NCBI RefSeq assembly: GCF_030272615.1
Contig: NC_081406.1
Coordinates: forward strand, 260,451,386 to 260,515,385
DNA length: 64,000 nt
Source: Cryptomeria japonica
Taxonomy: Eukaryota; Streptophyta; Pinopsida; Cupressales; Cupressaceae
Direction of reading: 5' to 3'
Made by a program: the position numbers and the translations under genes. Shown one piece after another: positions 10,748-22,413 of this stretch. The notes under the pieces are model-generated. The model did not search any database, had not been told where the DNA came from, and saw only the letters and a program-made list of their open reading frames with translations. The first letter of the stretch is position 1, and each line of letters starts with the position of its first letter.

Positions 10748-12880
10748 GGAAGCTAGTCTACCTCATATCTACTGGAGAGAAGTAGTGAGCACAACGGTTC
10801 ATACATTCAACAGAGGACATATCAAAGGAGAAACTGGTAAGACACCTTATGAATTATGGTTTGGCAATACACCTACAGTTAAGTATTTCAAAATCTTTGG
10901 TAGTAAATGTTATATCAGGAAAGATGATATCATTGGCAAATTTGATCCTAGATGTGATGAAGGCATATTTCTTGGTTATTCTAATGAAATAAAGGCATAT
11001 AGATTATATAACAAGAGATTGAAGAGTTTTGTGGAGAGTGCTAATGTCAAGGTGGATGAGCTAAGTAGAAGTCAAATCAGAGTTTATGAGCAAGAACCAG
11101 CAATGGAAATGATTATATCTGAACCAGTAGCATCTTTACTGGAGCAGAGTGTTGAACCAGTTACTCCGGCAGTATCAGAAAATTCTATAGTAACAAAAGA
11201 ATTGGGAAGAGGAACAAAGAGTCAGAAGACTCCTAGGTATGTGAGATTGAATCATTCAAAATATCAGATCATTGGGGAGAAGATCAATGGAGTGATGACA
11301 AGAAGAATATTGGCAACTAATGAGGTATGTCTAATTTCTCAAGTTGAACCAGCATCAGTAATTGAAGCATGCAAAGATAAGTGTTGATTGAAAGCTATGG
11401 AAGAAGAATTAGATCAGATTGAGAAGAATAACACATGGACTTTAGTTCCTCAACCTAAAAATAAGAATATTATTGGAACTAAATGGGTTTTTAGGAATAA
11501 ATTGAATGAGGATGGTCAAGTTGTAAGGAATAAGGCTTGATTGGTCTGTAAAGGATATTCTCAGAAGGAAGGAATTGATTATGGTGATACTTTTGCATCT
11601 ATAGCTAGGATTGAAGCTGTAAGATTATTTCTTGCATATGCTACCCATAAAAACTACAAGGTTTATTAGATGGATGTTAAGTGTACATTTTTGAATGGGG
11701 ATCTTGATGAGGAAGTTTATATTAAGCAACCTAATGGTTTTTCACTTTCAGATGATACAAACATGGTTTGCAGGTCAAGGAAAGCTTTATATGGATTGAA
11801 ACAGGCACCTAGAGCTTGGTATTCAAGGTTGGATAAATATATTTTGAAGCTTGGTTTTACTAAAGGTAATGCTAACAGTAATTTATATATAAGGTCACTG
11901 ATGATGATATACTGATTATTGAAGTATTTGTTGATGACATCATTTTTGGAGGTGAAGATAAGTTATGCATGGAATTTTCTAAAAATATGGAGAAAGAATT
12001 TGAAATGTCTATGATTGGGGAAATGAAATTTTTCTTAGGTTTGCAGAGTACTCAGACTAACAAAGGTATTTTCATCTATCAAACTAAGTATGCTAAGGAA
12101 TTGTTGAAGAAATTTGGTATGGGAGATTCTAAACCAGTAAGTACTCCTATGGTTACAAGCGAGAAATTGACAAGGAAAGATGTTTCTACACCGCTAAATC
12201 CTGCTAGATATAAATCTGTGATTGGAGGTTTGCTTTATATGACTCAGACTAGGCCTGACATAATGAATGTTGTTTGTACTGCATCTAGATTTCAAAGTGA
12301 TCCTAGAGAAAATCATGAGAGTGTGGTGAAAAGAATTTTTAGATACTTCCAAGGTACATCTTAATATGGTTTGTGGTACCCTAAGGATGATGACTTTACT
12401 TTATGTGCATACACAGATGCTGATTGGGCTGAAGATATTGATGACCGAAAAAGTACTTTCGCTGGAGCTTTCTTTCTTGGAAAGAAGTTGGTTTCATGGA
12501 TAAACAAGAAACAATCATGTACTTATTTATCTACTACTAAAGCTGAGTATGTTCCTACTGCTAGTAACTGTACACAGGTTCTATGGATGAAACAAATGTT
12601 GAAGTATATCAAAGTGCATTGCATTGGACCGGTAGTTATTCACTGTGATAACTCTGTTGTTATTGACATATCAAAGAATCCAGTATTTCACTCTAAGACA
12701 AAGCACATATCTATCAAGTATAAATTTTTGAAGGAGAAGGTGAAAGAAAATGAAGTTAGACTGGTTTATGTGAACACTAAAGAGTAGATTGCAGATATTT
12801 TCACTAAACTTTTGCCTAAAGAAACATTTGAGTACCTGAGAGACAGGTTAGGGGTTTCTGCCCCTCCCGTGGAGAACTGA
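10748..12880 (+). pseudogene. Integrase end, RT and RNase H of element A
   Basis: Integrase C-terminal part (SLPHIYWREVV, then [15 protein letters not shown]), followed by the RT with YQMDVK changed to a stop plus MDVKCTFLNG near 11669, [14 protein letters not shown], and the active site FVDDIIFGG near 11930 in a shifted frame. RNase H (CAYTDADWAEDIDDRKST; STTKAEYV; HCDNSVVI) ends near 12880 with GVSAPPVEN and a stop. Internal stops lie at about 11385, 11538, 11669, 12362 and 12786; several replace CAG, CAA or CGA codons seen in B or F. Confidence 0.9.
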
Positions 12881-12923
12881 TTGATTCTTTTTGGCATCAG
12901 TTCGGTATGCATTATCTGAGATG

Positions 12924-14071
12924 TGTTAGGAACCAAAAGGACAACTGAGAGGGGGGGTGAATTAGTTGTCAATGAATTTCAACCCAATTATAAATTAATC
13001 CAACTTAATACTTAATACCGGTAAACCAAACTTAATGTCGATTAACAGATTAGCAATTAATATCAATACTAGTGAAACTTAATGCATGAAACAACAAAAG
13101 AAACAACATCCACAACACATAACACATATGTTTTTGACATGGAAACCCTATAAGGGGAAAAAGCGCAGTGTGAAACCTTACCCACAATCAAATGATACTA
13201 CTGCAGATAGTATGCATATACAAATGGGGTCTACACATGCAGAAAGGCCAACCATCTATAGAACACTGCTCAAATGGGAGTCACAATGACTACAGTAGGA
13301 TGATTAAATCCTAGAATAATGTACTGCTTCAAAGTGCATCTATAATGTTGGATTTAGTACTGGTTTAAGCTCTGATAAACACCTTCAAACCTTCCTTGAA
13401 CCTTCAAATGATGTTTGCTTGATTTTCTCTATGATCTTCTCATATGATCTTCAATATTTGCACATACCAAGTTACAATACCATACCACAATTCCACACTT
13501 CATATCACAAATTAGATCTTACATTTATACAAAACCTAAGCCCAAATGTGTATGTCGGCTCACTAAGAATATTATAATTAATTTAATTACAAAATAAGTT
13601 GATGCGATACAAGATGTCAGATCAATACATTTACAACAATATCCAATCAATAAATCATCTCCATAACGTGTCGGCTGATTTGGAATAGATAATATATACC
13701 GGTCCATAACCTAGACCATTTGCCGGTAACAACAAATATGTACCTAGACCATTTGCCGGTAACAACAAATATGTCAACCCGATTAGACCAATAACCAAAC
13801 CATCAAAACCAAGTATCCAAACCATGTCTTTGACATAATCAAGTGATCTTCAAATGGTAACAAGTCATCATCTATGCCGGTGAGCCATAAAACCTGCGAG
13901 TGAGCATATACCGGTGACTGTGCATAAGTCACTAACCTTACCAATGAACACAATTTGCCGGTTCAACAGTAAACCAATATAACCATAGTGCCAAATCAAT
14001 AATGTAGATCTCGAGAAGGATAAGTGTTGACATCAATGACAAAACCAATGCAACACATCCATAATACCAAC
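12924..14071 (-). repeat. 3' LTR of element E
   Basis: 1148 bp, plus-strand view TGTTAGGAACC to CCAACA. It holds a perfect 33-bp tandem duplication (13709-13741 and 13742-13774) absent from the partner LTR, which explains their length difference. The C-tract hairpin lies at 12940-12970. Confidence 0.9.
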
Positions 14072-14085
14072 AATCGCCCCTTTGG
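14072..14085 (-). other. polypurine tract of element E
   Basis: Minus-strand GCCAAAGGGGCGAT abuts the LTR. A second purine run lies near 14246. The stretch between 14086 and the Gag stop at 14460 is non-coding 3' leader and contains the deletion junction at about 14390-14400. Confidence 0.75.
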
Positions 14086-14459
14086 CATTGATGGCAACAC
14101 TAGATGGAAAAACATCTAAGTGCCAAAATAGAATGCCAAAAACCAAAAACCAACAATCTCCAAAATAGATCAATACTAGAAATCAAAACCAAAATACAAA
14201 GAGTATATATCTCTCCCCCAATTAATAATGTTTTTCCATAGATATCTCTCCCCCTTTGACATCAAATGCCAAAGCAATTAAGAATAAATACCAGAACATA
14301 CAACCAACTACTCCCCCTGAGAAGTAGCTCTCCTCCATCAAAGCTGGAAAAAGATTTTCTTGTTAGTTCCTGCCAGTTTGATGCCAATCTCCAATCATCT
14401 GTAACTCCTTCATCAACATAGTAACATGATTTATCTCTATTTTTCTTAAATCTATATCT

Positions 14460-15401
14460 CTAATATTCAGGGTTAGGCTTATATGTTCTTTTAGCTTCCT
14501 CTCTCAATCTTGCATGTCTATCGGGACATCTAGATGCTATGTGACTAAATTTATTGCAATTAAAACATTTAAACGGTGCTTTACCTTCATACTTACTTCC
14601 AACTGGACCTTTAGGCATCTTCCTTGCAAATAGTGCTTCAAGTTCTTCCAGTTCTTCATTTTCCCTCCTAATATCTTCAAGTTCTTTTGCATAAAGTGCT
14701 TTCCATTCAGATTTGTCAGATGATGATGATGATGATGATGTTGTAGATGATGATTCTCTAAAGGCTAAATTTGTCTTATTTGTAGCAACATGACCAAATT
14801 CCTCAAGCAAAAATGCTGAAAGTTTTCCAACCAAGGTATCTCTAGAAACTGAAGTATTAGGCATTGTTCTCAACTCATTAATAGCAGTTACTTTCATTTT
14901 GTAAGCCAATGGCAAAGCTCTTAAAACTTTAGAAATAATTTCATCTTCACTTAAGCATCCTCCACAACATTGTATACCTAAAACAATTTCATTAACTCTT
15001 TCCATAAAAGCAAAAATTCTTTCATCTTCTTCCATTTTCAAATTTTCATACCTAACCTAGTAACATTCCAGTTTTGCAATTTTGACAGTGGTGTCTCCTT
15101 CATTAAATGTTTCCAATTTATCCCAAATATCTTTAGTAGTAGATCAGTTTGATAATCTCATAATTTGCTGGTCTGATAATGCGCTCAAAAGTGCTTCTCT
15201 TGCTTTGCAATCATTCTCCAAGTCCATACCTAATGTCAGTGGATTAGGATGATTCAGAGTAGGACCAACATAGCCATTCTTTGTAACTTCCCATATATCT
15301 CTTCCAATGCAATTTAGATGTGTCTCCATTCTGATCTTCCATATACCATAGTTAGTTCCATCAAGTTTAGGATTGTCCTTCCTGAAAATGTTCGTTGCCA
15401 T
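14460..15401 (-). pseudogene. Gag of element E
   Basis: Same Gag family as B: starts MATNIFRKDNPKLDG at 15401, keeps the MKMEEDERI segment and an intact knuckle CFNCNKFSHIASRC, and ends YKPNPEY at 14460 with TAG. B ends its Gag at exactly the same codon. Two further stops interrupt it: TGA near 15142 where B has CGA (Arg), and TAG near 15058 where relatives have CAA or CGG. A TCATCATCA-type run encodes a Ser tract near 14720-14745. Protease onward is missing. Confidence 0.9.
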
Positions 15402-15444
15402 AGGATCTCCTCAAGCTGTTAGACTTCTGTAAAAAGAGGACTTA

Positions 15445-15456
15445 GCTCTGATACCA
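15445..15456 (-). other. primer binding site of element E
   Basis: Minus-strand TGGTATCAGAGC, a perfect match to the initiator-Met tRNA complement, two bases inside the 5' LTR. Confidence 0.9.
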
Positions 15457-15458
15457 AT

Positions 15459-16578
15459 TGTTAGGAACCAAAAGGACAACTGAAAGGGGAGGTGAATCAG
15501 TTGTCAATGAATTTCAATCCAATTATAAATTAATCTAACTTAATACTTAATACCGGTAAACCAAACTTAATGTCGGTTAACAGATTAGCAGTTAATATCA
15601 ATACCGGTGAAACTTAATGCATGAAACAGAAAGAGAAACAACATCCACAACACATAACACAAATTTTTTTGACGTGGAAACCCTGTAAGGGGAAAAACCA
15701 CAGTGGAAAGCCTTACCCACAATCTAATGATACTACTGCAGATAGTATGTGTATACAAATGGGGTATGCACATGCAGAAAGGCCAATGACCTAGAGCACA
15801 CTGCTCAAATGGGAGTCGCAATGACTACAATAGGATGGTTAAATCCTAGAATAATGTACTACTTCAAAGTGCATCTGCAATGCTAGATTCAGTATCAGTT
15901 TAAGCTCTTATAAACACCTTCAAACCTTCCTTGAACCTTCAAATGATGTCTGCATGATTCACTCTATGATCTGCTCATATGATCTTCAGTATTCACACAT
16001 ACCAAGTTACAATACCATACCACAATTCCACACTTCATCTCATAAATGAGATCTTATATTTATACAAAACCTAAGACCAAATGTGTAGGTCAACTCACTA
16101 AGAATATTACAATTAAATCAATTACAAAATAAGTCTTCATGCGATATAAGATGTCAGCTCAATACATTTACAACAATATCTAATCAATAAATCATCTCCA
16201 TAATGTGTCGTGTTGATCTAGAATAGATAATGTATACCGATCCATAACCTAGACCAATCTGCCAGTAACAATAAATATGTCAACTCGATTAGACCAATAA
16301 CCAAAACACCAAAACCAAGTATCCAAACCATGTCTTTGACATAATCAAGTGATCTCTAGATGATAACAAGTCATCATCTATGTCAGTGAGCCATAAAACC
16401 TACTGATGAGCATATACTGGTGACTATGCATAAGTCACTGACCTTGCCGGTGAACACAATGTGCCAGTTCAACAGTAAACCAATATAACCATAGTGCCAA
16501 ATTAACAATGTAGATCTCTAGAAGGATAAGTGTTTATATCAATGACAAAACCAATGCAACACATCCATAATACCAACA
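15459..16578 (-). repeat. 5' LTR of element E
   Basis: 1120 bp, plus-strand view TGTTAGGAACC to CCAACA. It carries an ENE-like unit (15674-15701) and the C-tract hairpin (15475-15505). Confidence 0.9.
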
Positions 16579-16951
16579 AGATATTATTCATTCTGGCACT
16601 GATGTGGGAATGCTACTGCTCAGGGGGACTAGTTAGCTTTGTGTTTTAGTGGTTTATGTTTTTGCTTTGATATTTTTGTCAGATTTATGACATTGATGTC
16701 AAAGGGGGATAGATATTGATGTGAAAAACTTAAGGAGTTGTATACATTAGGGGGAGAGATATATGTCTAATTCAGAGCTTTACAGAGATATTATTCAAAG
16801 GGGGAGTTTGGTCTTTGTTTCAGAACTTCTTTGCTATATCTTTGAGTGGGAGATTGTTGGTTGTCTTCCATTCAGGGAGACTTGTTTGACATTTCTTGGT
16901 ACTTAGATGTTTTTCACATCTAATGTTGCCATCAATGCCAAAGGGGGAGAT
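16579..16951 (+). other. 3' leader and polypurine tract of element A
   Basis: Non-coding end of A after its RNase H, resuming after E. It contains four purine runs (near 16705, 16742, 16796 and the functional-position tract 16939-16951 abutting the 3' LTR). The segment GTTGCCATCAATGCCAAAG just before the LTR is complementary to the start of the LTR. Confidence 0.7.
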
Positions 16952-17147
16952 TGTTGGCCATTTGGAGGAATTGATTATGTGTTTTATTGATGTTTTGTCA
17001 TTGATTTCAACACTAGTTGTTTTGGATGCTTTACCGACACCCTTCTAGTTCTGGTAGTTTGAGTGGTTTCTGGTTGGTTTGGATCCGACATGATCCATTA
17101 TGCTCTGGTATGATTTGGTTATGAAATTGGCTTATTCATGTTCATAT
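16952..17147 (+). repeat. 3' LTR of element A, left part
   Basis: Starts TGTTGGCCATTTGG as in the 5' LTR and is cut at 17147 by element B. It resumes at 23861; the joined length is about 1241 bp against 1226 bp for the 5' LTR. Confidence 0.93.
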
Positions 17148-17613
17148 TGTTGGTATTATGGATGTGTTGTACTGATTTTGTCACTGATGTCAACACTTGT
17201 CAACACTTATCAGCACTGGAGATCTTTGGTTATGTTCACCTGACTTATGCACAGTCACCGGTATCTGGTTTACTAGCAGGTTATATTGTTCACTGACACT
17301 AAGGATGATCCGTTATCAGTTGGAGATTACTTGGTTATGTCGAAGACATTGTTTGGACACTTGATTTTGGTGATTTGGTTATTGGTCTAATAGAGTTTGC
17401 ATATTTGTTGTTACCGGCAAATTGGTCTAGGTTATGGACCGGCATGCATTATCTATTCCAGATCAGCATGACACGTTATGAAGATGATTTGTTTATTGGT
17501 TATTATTGTAAATGCATTGAGCTGACATGATGCATCGCTTATTGATTCATTTGTAATTGATTTTATTGGAATATTCTTAGTGAGCCAACCTACACATTTG
17601 GTCTTAGGTTTTG

Positions 17614-17621
17614 GTATATAT
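17614..17621 (+). promoter_or_regulatory. TATA box of element B LTR promoter
   Basis: GTATATAT followed by GTAAGATCTC, matching the position and context in B's 3' LTR (near 23248) and in the E and H LTRs on the other strand. Confidence 0.55.
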
Positions 17622-17929
17622 GTAAGATCTCATTTGTGAGATTGATATGGGAATGTAAGGAAGTGGTAGAGAATAAGGTATTTTTGATATATGTAAATAT
17701 AAGCAGAGCTATACATGCAGACATCATTTGAAGATTCAAGGAAGGTTTGGAGAAGGCAATCAGAGCTTAACCAGTACTGAATCCAGCATATGAAGATGCT
17801 ATTTTGAGCAGTACATTATTATTGGATTTAACCATCCAATTGTAGTTAGTATGACTCCCATCTTGTGATTGATCAGTGAGCTCAAGGTAGTTGGCCTTTC
17901 CGCATGTGCAGACCCCATATTGTACACAC

Positions 17930-18213
17930 ATACTATCTGCAGTAGTATCATCTAATAGTGGGTAAGATCTCCCACTGTGGTTTTTCCCCTTACAGGGTTT
18001 CCACGTACAAATATATGTGTTATGTGTTGTGGATGTTATTTGTCTTTCTATTTCATGCATTAAACTTTACCGATATTATAATTAACTATTAAATTGTCAA
18101 TCGACATAAAGTTTGGTTTACCGATATTATGCATTAAGTCTAGTTAAGTTATGTTTGGGTTGAAATTAATAGACAACTGATTCACTCCCCCTTCTTAGTT
18201 GCCTCTGGGTCCT
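17930..18213 (+). promoter_or_regulatory. LTR RNA-structure module of element B
   Basis: Hairpin 1 arms ATACTA/TAGTAT (17930-17948). The ENE-like unit (17977-18004) reads GTGG, T5, CCC, loop, GGG, T3, CCAC. The terminal hairpin (about 18172-18212) has ACAACTGA pairing with a slightly worn TTAGTTG arm around a C-rich loop. The 3' LTR repeats it, with the ENE-like unit at 23611-23638. Confidence 0.6.
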
Positions 18214-18219
18214 AACAAT

Positions 18220-18231
18220 TGGTATCAAAGC
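18220..18231 (+). other. primer binding site of element B
   Basis: TGGTATCAAAGC, 11 of 12 matching the initiator-Met tRNA complement, two bases after the LTR. Confidence 0.88.
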
Positions 18232-18274
18232 TAAGTCCGCTTTGTGCAGAAGTTTAACAGCTTGAGGAGATTCT

Positions 18275-19192
18275 ATGGCAACTAACTATTTCAGGAAGGA
18301 CAGTCTGAAGCTTGATGGAACTAACTATGGTATATGGAAGATCAGAATGGAGACACATCTGAATTGCATTGGAAAATACATATGGGATGTTACAAAGAAT
18401 GGCTATGTTGGTCCTACACAGAGTCAACCTAATCCACCAACCTTGGCTAAAGATCAAGAGAATGATTGCAAAGCAAGAGAAGCACTTTTGAGTGCATTGT
18501 CATATCAGCAAATCATGGTATTATCAGACCGATCTACTGCTAAAGCTATTTGGGATAAATTGGATACATTGAATGAAGGTGATAGCATTGTCAAAATTGC
18601 AAAATTGGAATGCTTCCGGGTCAGGTATGAAAATTTGAAAATGGAAGAAGATGAAAGGATTTCTGCTTTTATGGAAAGAGTTAATGAAATTATTTTGGGT
18701 ATACAATGTTGTGGAGGATCCTTAAGTGAAGATGAGATTGTTTCTAAAGTTTTAAGAGCATTGCCACCGGCATATAAAATGAAAGTAACTGCTATTAATG
18801 AATTGAGAACAATGCCTAATGCATTAGTATCTAGAGATACTTTGGTTGGAAAACTTTCAACTTTTGAACTTGAGAAATTTGGTCCTGTTGCTACTATTAA
18901 GATAGATTTAGCTTTCAAAGCATCATCATCGTCTAAGAAATCTGATTGGAAGGCACTTTATGCAAGAGAACTTGAAGACATCAGAAGGGAGAATGAAGAA
19001 CTGGAAGAGCTTGAAGCACTATTTGCAAGAAAAATGCCTAAAGGTCCAGTTGGAAGTAAGTATGAAGGTAAAGCGCCATTTAAATGTTTTAACTACAATA
19101 AAATTGGTCATTTGGCATTTAGGTGTCCTGATAGACATGCAAGATTGAGAGAAGAAGCTAAAAGAACATATAAGCCTAACCCTGAATATTAG
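18275..19192 (+). CDS. gag: Gag of copia element B
   Basis: An uninterrupted 305-codon Gag, the structural protein of the cytoplasmic virus-like particle. It begins MATNYFRKDSLKLDG; residues about 10-35 form the LDGTNYGIWKIRMETHL segment typical of copia Gags, and about 60-200 form the UBN2-type helical core. A single zinc knuckle follows at 19085-19126, but its second Cys is Tyr (CFNYNKIGHLAFRC), so RNA binding may be impaired; the sister copy E keeps Cys. The frame ends YKPNPEY-TAG, where A has Gln and continues into protease. E shares the same TAG, so it predates both insertions. No other stop interrupts it, unlike the other Gags here. Confidence 0.9.
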   Translation: MATNYFRKDSLKLDGTNYGIWKIRMETHLNCIGKYIWDVTKNGYVGPTQSQPNPPTLAKDQENDCKAREALLSALSYQQIMVLSDRSTAKAIWDKLDTLNEGDSIVKIAKLECFRVRYENLKMEEDERISAFMERVNEIILGIQCCGGSLSEDEIVSKVLRALPPAYKMKVTAINELRTMPNALVSRDTLVGKLSTFELEKFGPVATIKIDLAFKASSSSKKSDWKALYARELEDIRRENEELEELEALFARKMPKGPVGSKYEGKAPFKCFNYNKIGHLAFRCPDRHARLREEAKRTYKPNPEY

Positions 19193-22100
19193 AGATACAG
19201 ATTTAAGAAGAATAGAGACAAATCATGTTACTATGCTGATGAAGGAGTTACTGATGATTTTGATGAGGAACCAACAGACAATGGATGGGCTTTTGTTGCT
19301 ATAACAGAAGATCAACCAGCACCTACTGTACAACCGGTAGAGAACACCCTGACAACTAAAATTGAAGAAAAGGAAGAATGGATCATTGATTCTGGATGTT
19401 CACATCATATGACTGGTGATAAAAGTAAATTCTTGACTTTTCAGGAATACAATGGAGTTCTAGTAAGATTTGGGGATGATCAAGCTTGTTTGATCAAAGG
19501 AAAAGGCACTATATCTTTTGATGGTAAGTACAATACTGATAACATTTATTATGTTGAAGGTTTGAAGCATAATATTTTGAGTGTTGGTCAATTAGTTGAA
19601 AAGGATTTCAGTTACAATTCAAGAATGGTAAATGCAAAATCTTAAACAGAACTGGTTTGGAAATTGCAACCGGTAATCAAACTAGAGGTAATATCTTTCA
19701 TTTGAATAAAAATGAGAAAGCATGCTTGATTGCACATATTGATGAAAGCTGGTTATGGCATAAGAGACTTTGTCATGTAAATTTTGATTGCATTGTGAAG
19801 ATTAGTACAACTAAGGCAGTAAGGGACTTACCTAAGATTGTTAAACCTCACAATCTAGTATGTAAGGAATGTCAATTTGGAAAGAAAGTTAGAATAACTT
19901 TTAAGAGTATTCTAGAGAAATCCAATAATGTTCTTGATTTAATTCATATTGATTTGTGTGGTCTGACAAGAACTAGAAGTCTACAGGGAGAGTCATTTTA
20001 TGCTAATCATTGATGACTATTCTAGAATGTGTTGGGTTACTTTTCTTAGGGAGAAATCAGAAGCTTTTGGGAAATTCAAATTATTCAAGGTAATGGTAGA
20101 GAATGAAACCAGTAGAAAATCAAATGTTTAAGATCAGATCAAGGAGGTGAATTCACATCTAAGGAATTTAATACATTCTGTGAAGTGAATGGAATTAGAA
20201 GACAGTTATCAGCACCTTGGACACCCCAGTAGAATGGAGTTGTGGAAAGGAAGAACAAAACTATTTTGGATGTAGCTAGAAGCATGATATCAGAAGCAAA
20301 CCTACCTCATGTGTATTGGAGAGAAGTAGTAAAAACAATGGTTTACACATTCAACAGAGTTCACATCAAACTTGAAACTAGTAAGAACCCTCATGAACTA
20401 TGGTTTGGTAATACTCCTACTCTTAAATATTTAAGAATATTTGGAAGTAAATGTTACATTAGGAGAGATGAGTATATTGGTAAATTTGATCCTAGAAGTG
20501 ATGAAGGAATATTTCTTGGTTATTCATCTAAAAGAAAAGCATATAGATATTTTAATAAAAGATTGCAAAAAATCGTTGAGAGTGCAAATGTGAAGATTGA
20601 TGAACAATTTAGAGGAAATTCAAGGTCTATGGACTCTAAACCGGCAATTGAGATAATCACAAATGAACCAACAATGAGTACACTGGTACAAAATGTTGAT
20701 CCAATCACACTGGCATCATCTGAAAATTCCATAGTGAGTGAAGAACAACAACAAGTGAATACACCTAGGTATGTAAGATTGAATCACTCTGAAAGTCAAA
20801 TAATTGGGAATAAGTATCAAGGAGTTATGACTAGAGTAAGTCTGGCAAATGAAGAGGTATGCTTAATTTCTCAAATTGAACCAGCATCTATTCTTGAGGC
20901 ATGTGAAGATAAACATTGGAATAAATCTATGGAAGATGAATTGGAACAAATTGAAAAGAATAACACATGGGCATTGGTTCCCCGACCTAAAAATAAAAAT
21001 GTAATTGGAACTAAATGGGTTTTCAAAAATAAACTTAATGAAGATGGTAAGGTAATCAGAAACAAAGCAAGATTAGTGTGTAAGGGATATTCACAAAAAG
21101 AAGGAATTGATTACAATGAAACCTTTGCACTGGTAGCAAGAATTGAGGCAGTCAGACTATTCTTAGCTTTTGCAGCACACAAGAACTATAAAGTATATCA
21201 AATGGATGTTAAATGTGGATTTCTGAATGGTGATCTTAAAGAGGAAGTTTACATTGAACAACCTAATGGATTTTGTTTGATAGATGACAAAGATATTATT
21301 TGCAGGTTAAGGAAAGCTTTATATGGATTAAAGCAAGCTCCTAGAGCTTGGTATGCTAGATTGGACAAATATCTTTTGAAGCTTGGTTACACTAAAGGTA
21401 ATGTTGACAACAACTTATATTACAAAGTGACTAATGATGCCATCTTGGTTATTGAAGTTTTTGTTGATGATATCATTTTTGGAGGAGAAGATGGATTGTG
21501 TAAAGACTTTTCTAATAAGATGCAGGATGAATTTAAAATGTTTATGATTGGCGAGATAAAATTCTTTTTAGGATTGCAAATTTCACAGACTGATAAAGGT
21601 ATATTCATAGATCAATCAAAGTACTTGAAGGAATTACTAAAGAAATTTGGTATGGAAAACTCTAAACCAGTAAGTACACCTATGACTACAACTGATAAAA
21701 TATCATTGAAGGATGAATCAACACCTGTTAATCCGACAAGATACAAGTCTATGATTGGAGTTTTACTGTATTTGACACAAACAAGACCTGATATTATGAA
21801 TGTAGTATGTATTGTTTCAAGATTTCAAAGTAATCCTAAAGAAAATCATGAATCAACAGTGAAAAGGATGTTTCGGGATCTAGAAGGCACAACAAATCTT
21901 GCTTTATGGTATCCTAAATATGATAATTTTGATTTATGTGCATACACAGATGCTAATTGGGCAGGAGATGTAGATGACAGAAAGAGCACCACTGGTAGAG
22001 CATTCTTTCTTGGTAGAAGATTGATTTCATGGTTGGGAAAGAAACAGAGTTGTACATCTTTATCAACAGCAGAATCAGAATATGTTGCAACGACAACTAA

Positions 22101-22413
22101 TTGTACCTAGGTATTATGGATTAAGCAAATGTTGAAGGACATAAAGGTAAAATGTAAAAAACCTATAATCATTTACTGTGATAATATGGCAGCAATTGAT
22201 ATATCTAAGAATCCGGTATTTCACTCTAAAACTAAACATGTTTCTATCAAATTCACTTTTCTGAAAGAGAATGTTGAAGCAAAGGAAGTGAAATTGGTTT
22301 ATGTGAATACTAAAGAGCAGATTGCAGACATCTTTACTAAACCTTTGGCTAAGGAAACTTTTGAATATCTTAGAGAGTAGCTTGGGGTAATACCCTCACC
22401 AGTAGAGACTTAG
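19193..22413 (+). pseudogene. Pol of element B: protease, integrase, RT, RNase H
   Basis: In frame after the Gag TAG comes the protease with WIIDSGCSHHMTG (19379-19417). One lost G near 19610 shifts the frame. The HHCC segment (WLWHKRLCHVNFD; CKECQFGK) lies at 19657-20013, then indels break the integrase core, with TAG at 20230 in place of Gln in TPQQN. From 20242 to 22110 the frame is open: integrase C-part, RT with [26 protein letters not shown] and FVDDIIFGG, then RNase H with [14 protein letters not shown] and [11 protein letters not shown] at 22108 and 22378 interrupt the end; the normal stop is at 22411-22413. The motif Asp in TDADWA is Asn here, which should harm RNase H. Confidence 0.92.

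Larger units (their letters stand above)
12924..16578 (-). mobile_element. gag-only copia element E, related to B by internal deletion
   Basis: Two LTRs (12924-14071 and 15459-16578) enclose only 1387 bp: primer site, gag and a 3' leader. Flanks are AGATG (12919-12923) and AGATA (16579-16583), a duplication with one change. LTR, leader and Gag belong to the same family as B. The interior joins sequence equal to B 19258 directly to sequence equal to B 22418, removing about 3.16 kb from protease to RNase H. It would depend on another copy's Pol to move. LTRs differ by roughly 8% over 230 bp by eye. Confidence 0.92.
17148..18217 (+). repeat. 5' LTR of element B
   Basis: 1070 bp, TGTTGGTATT to CCTAACA. 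TATA box at 17614-17621 (GGTATATATGTAAG). Same family as E and solo LTR H. Confidence 0.93.

Noticed and set aside
18505-18918. Minus-strand 137-codon frame opposite B gag
   Set aside because: It is the shadow of the well-supported plus-strand Gag.
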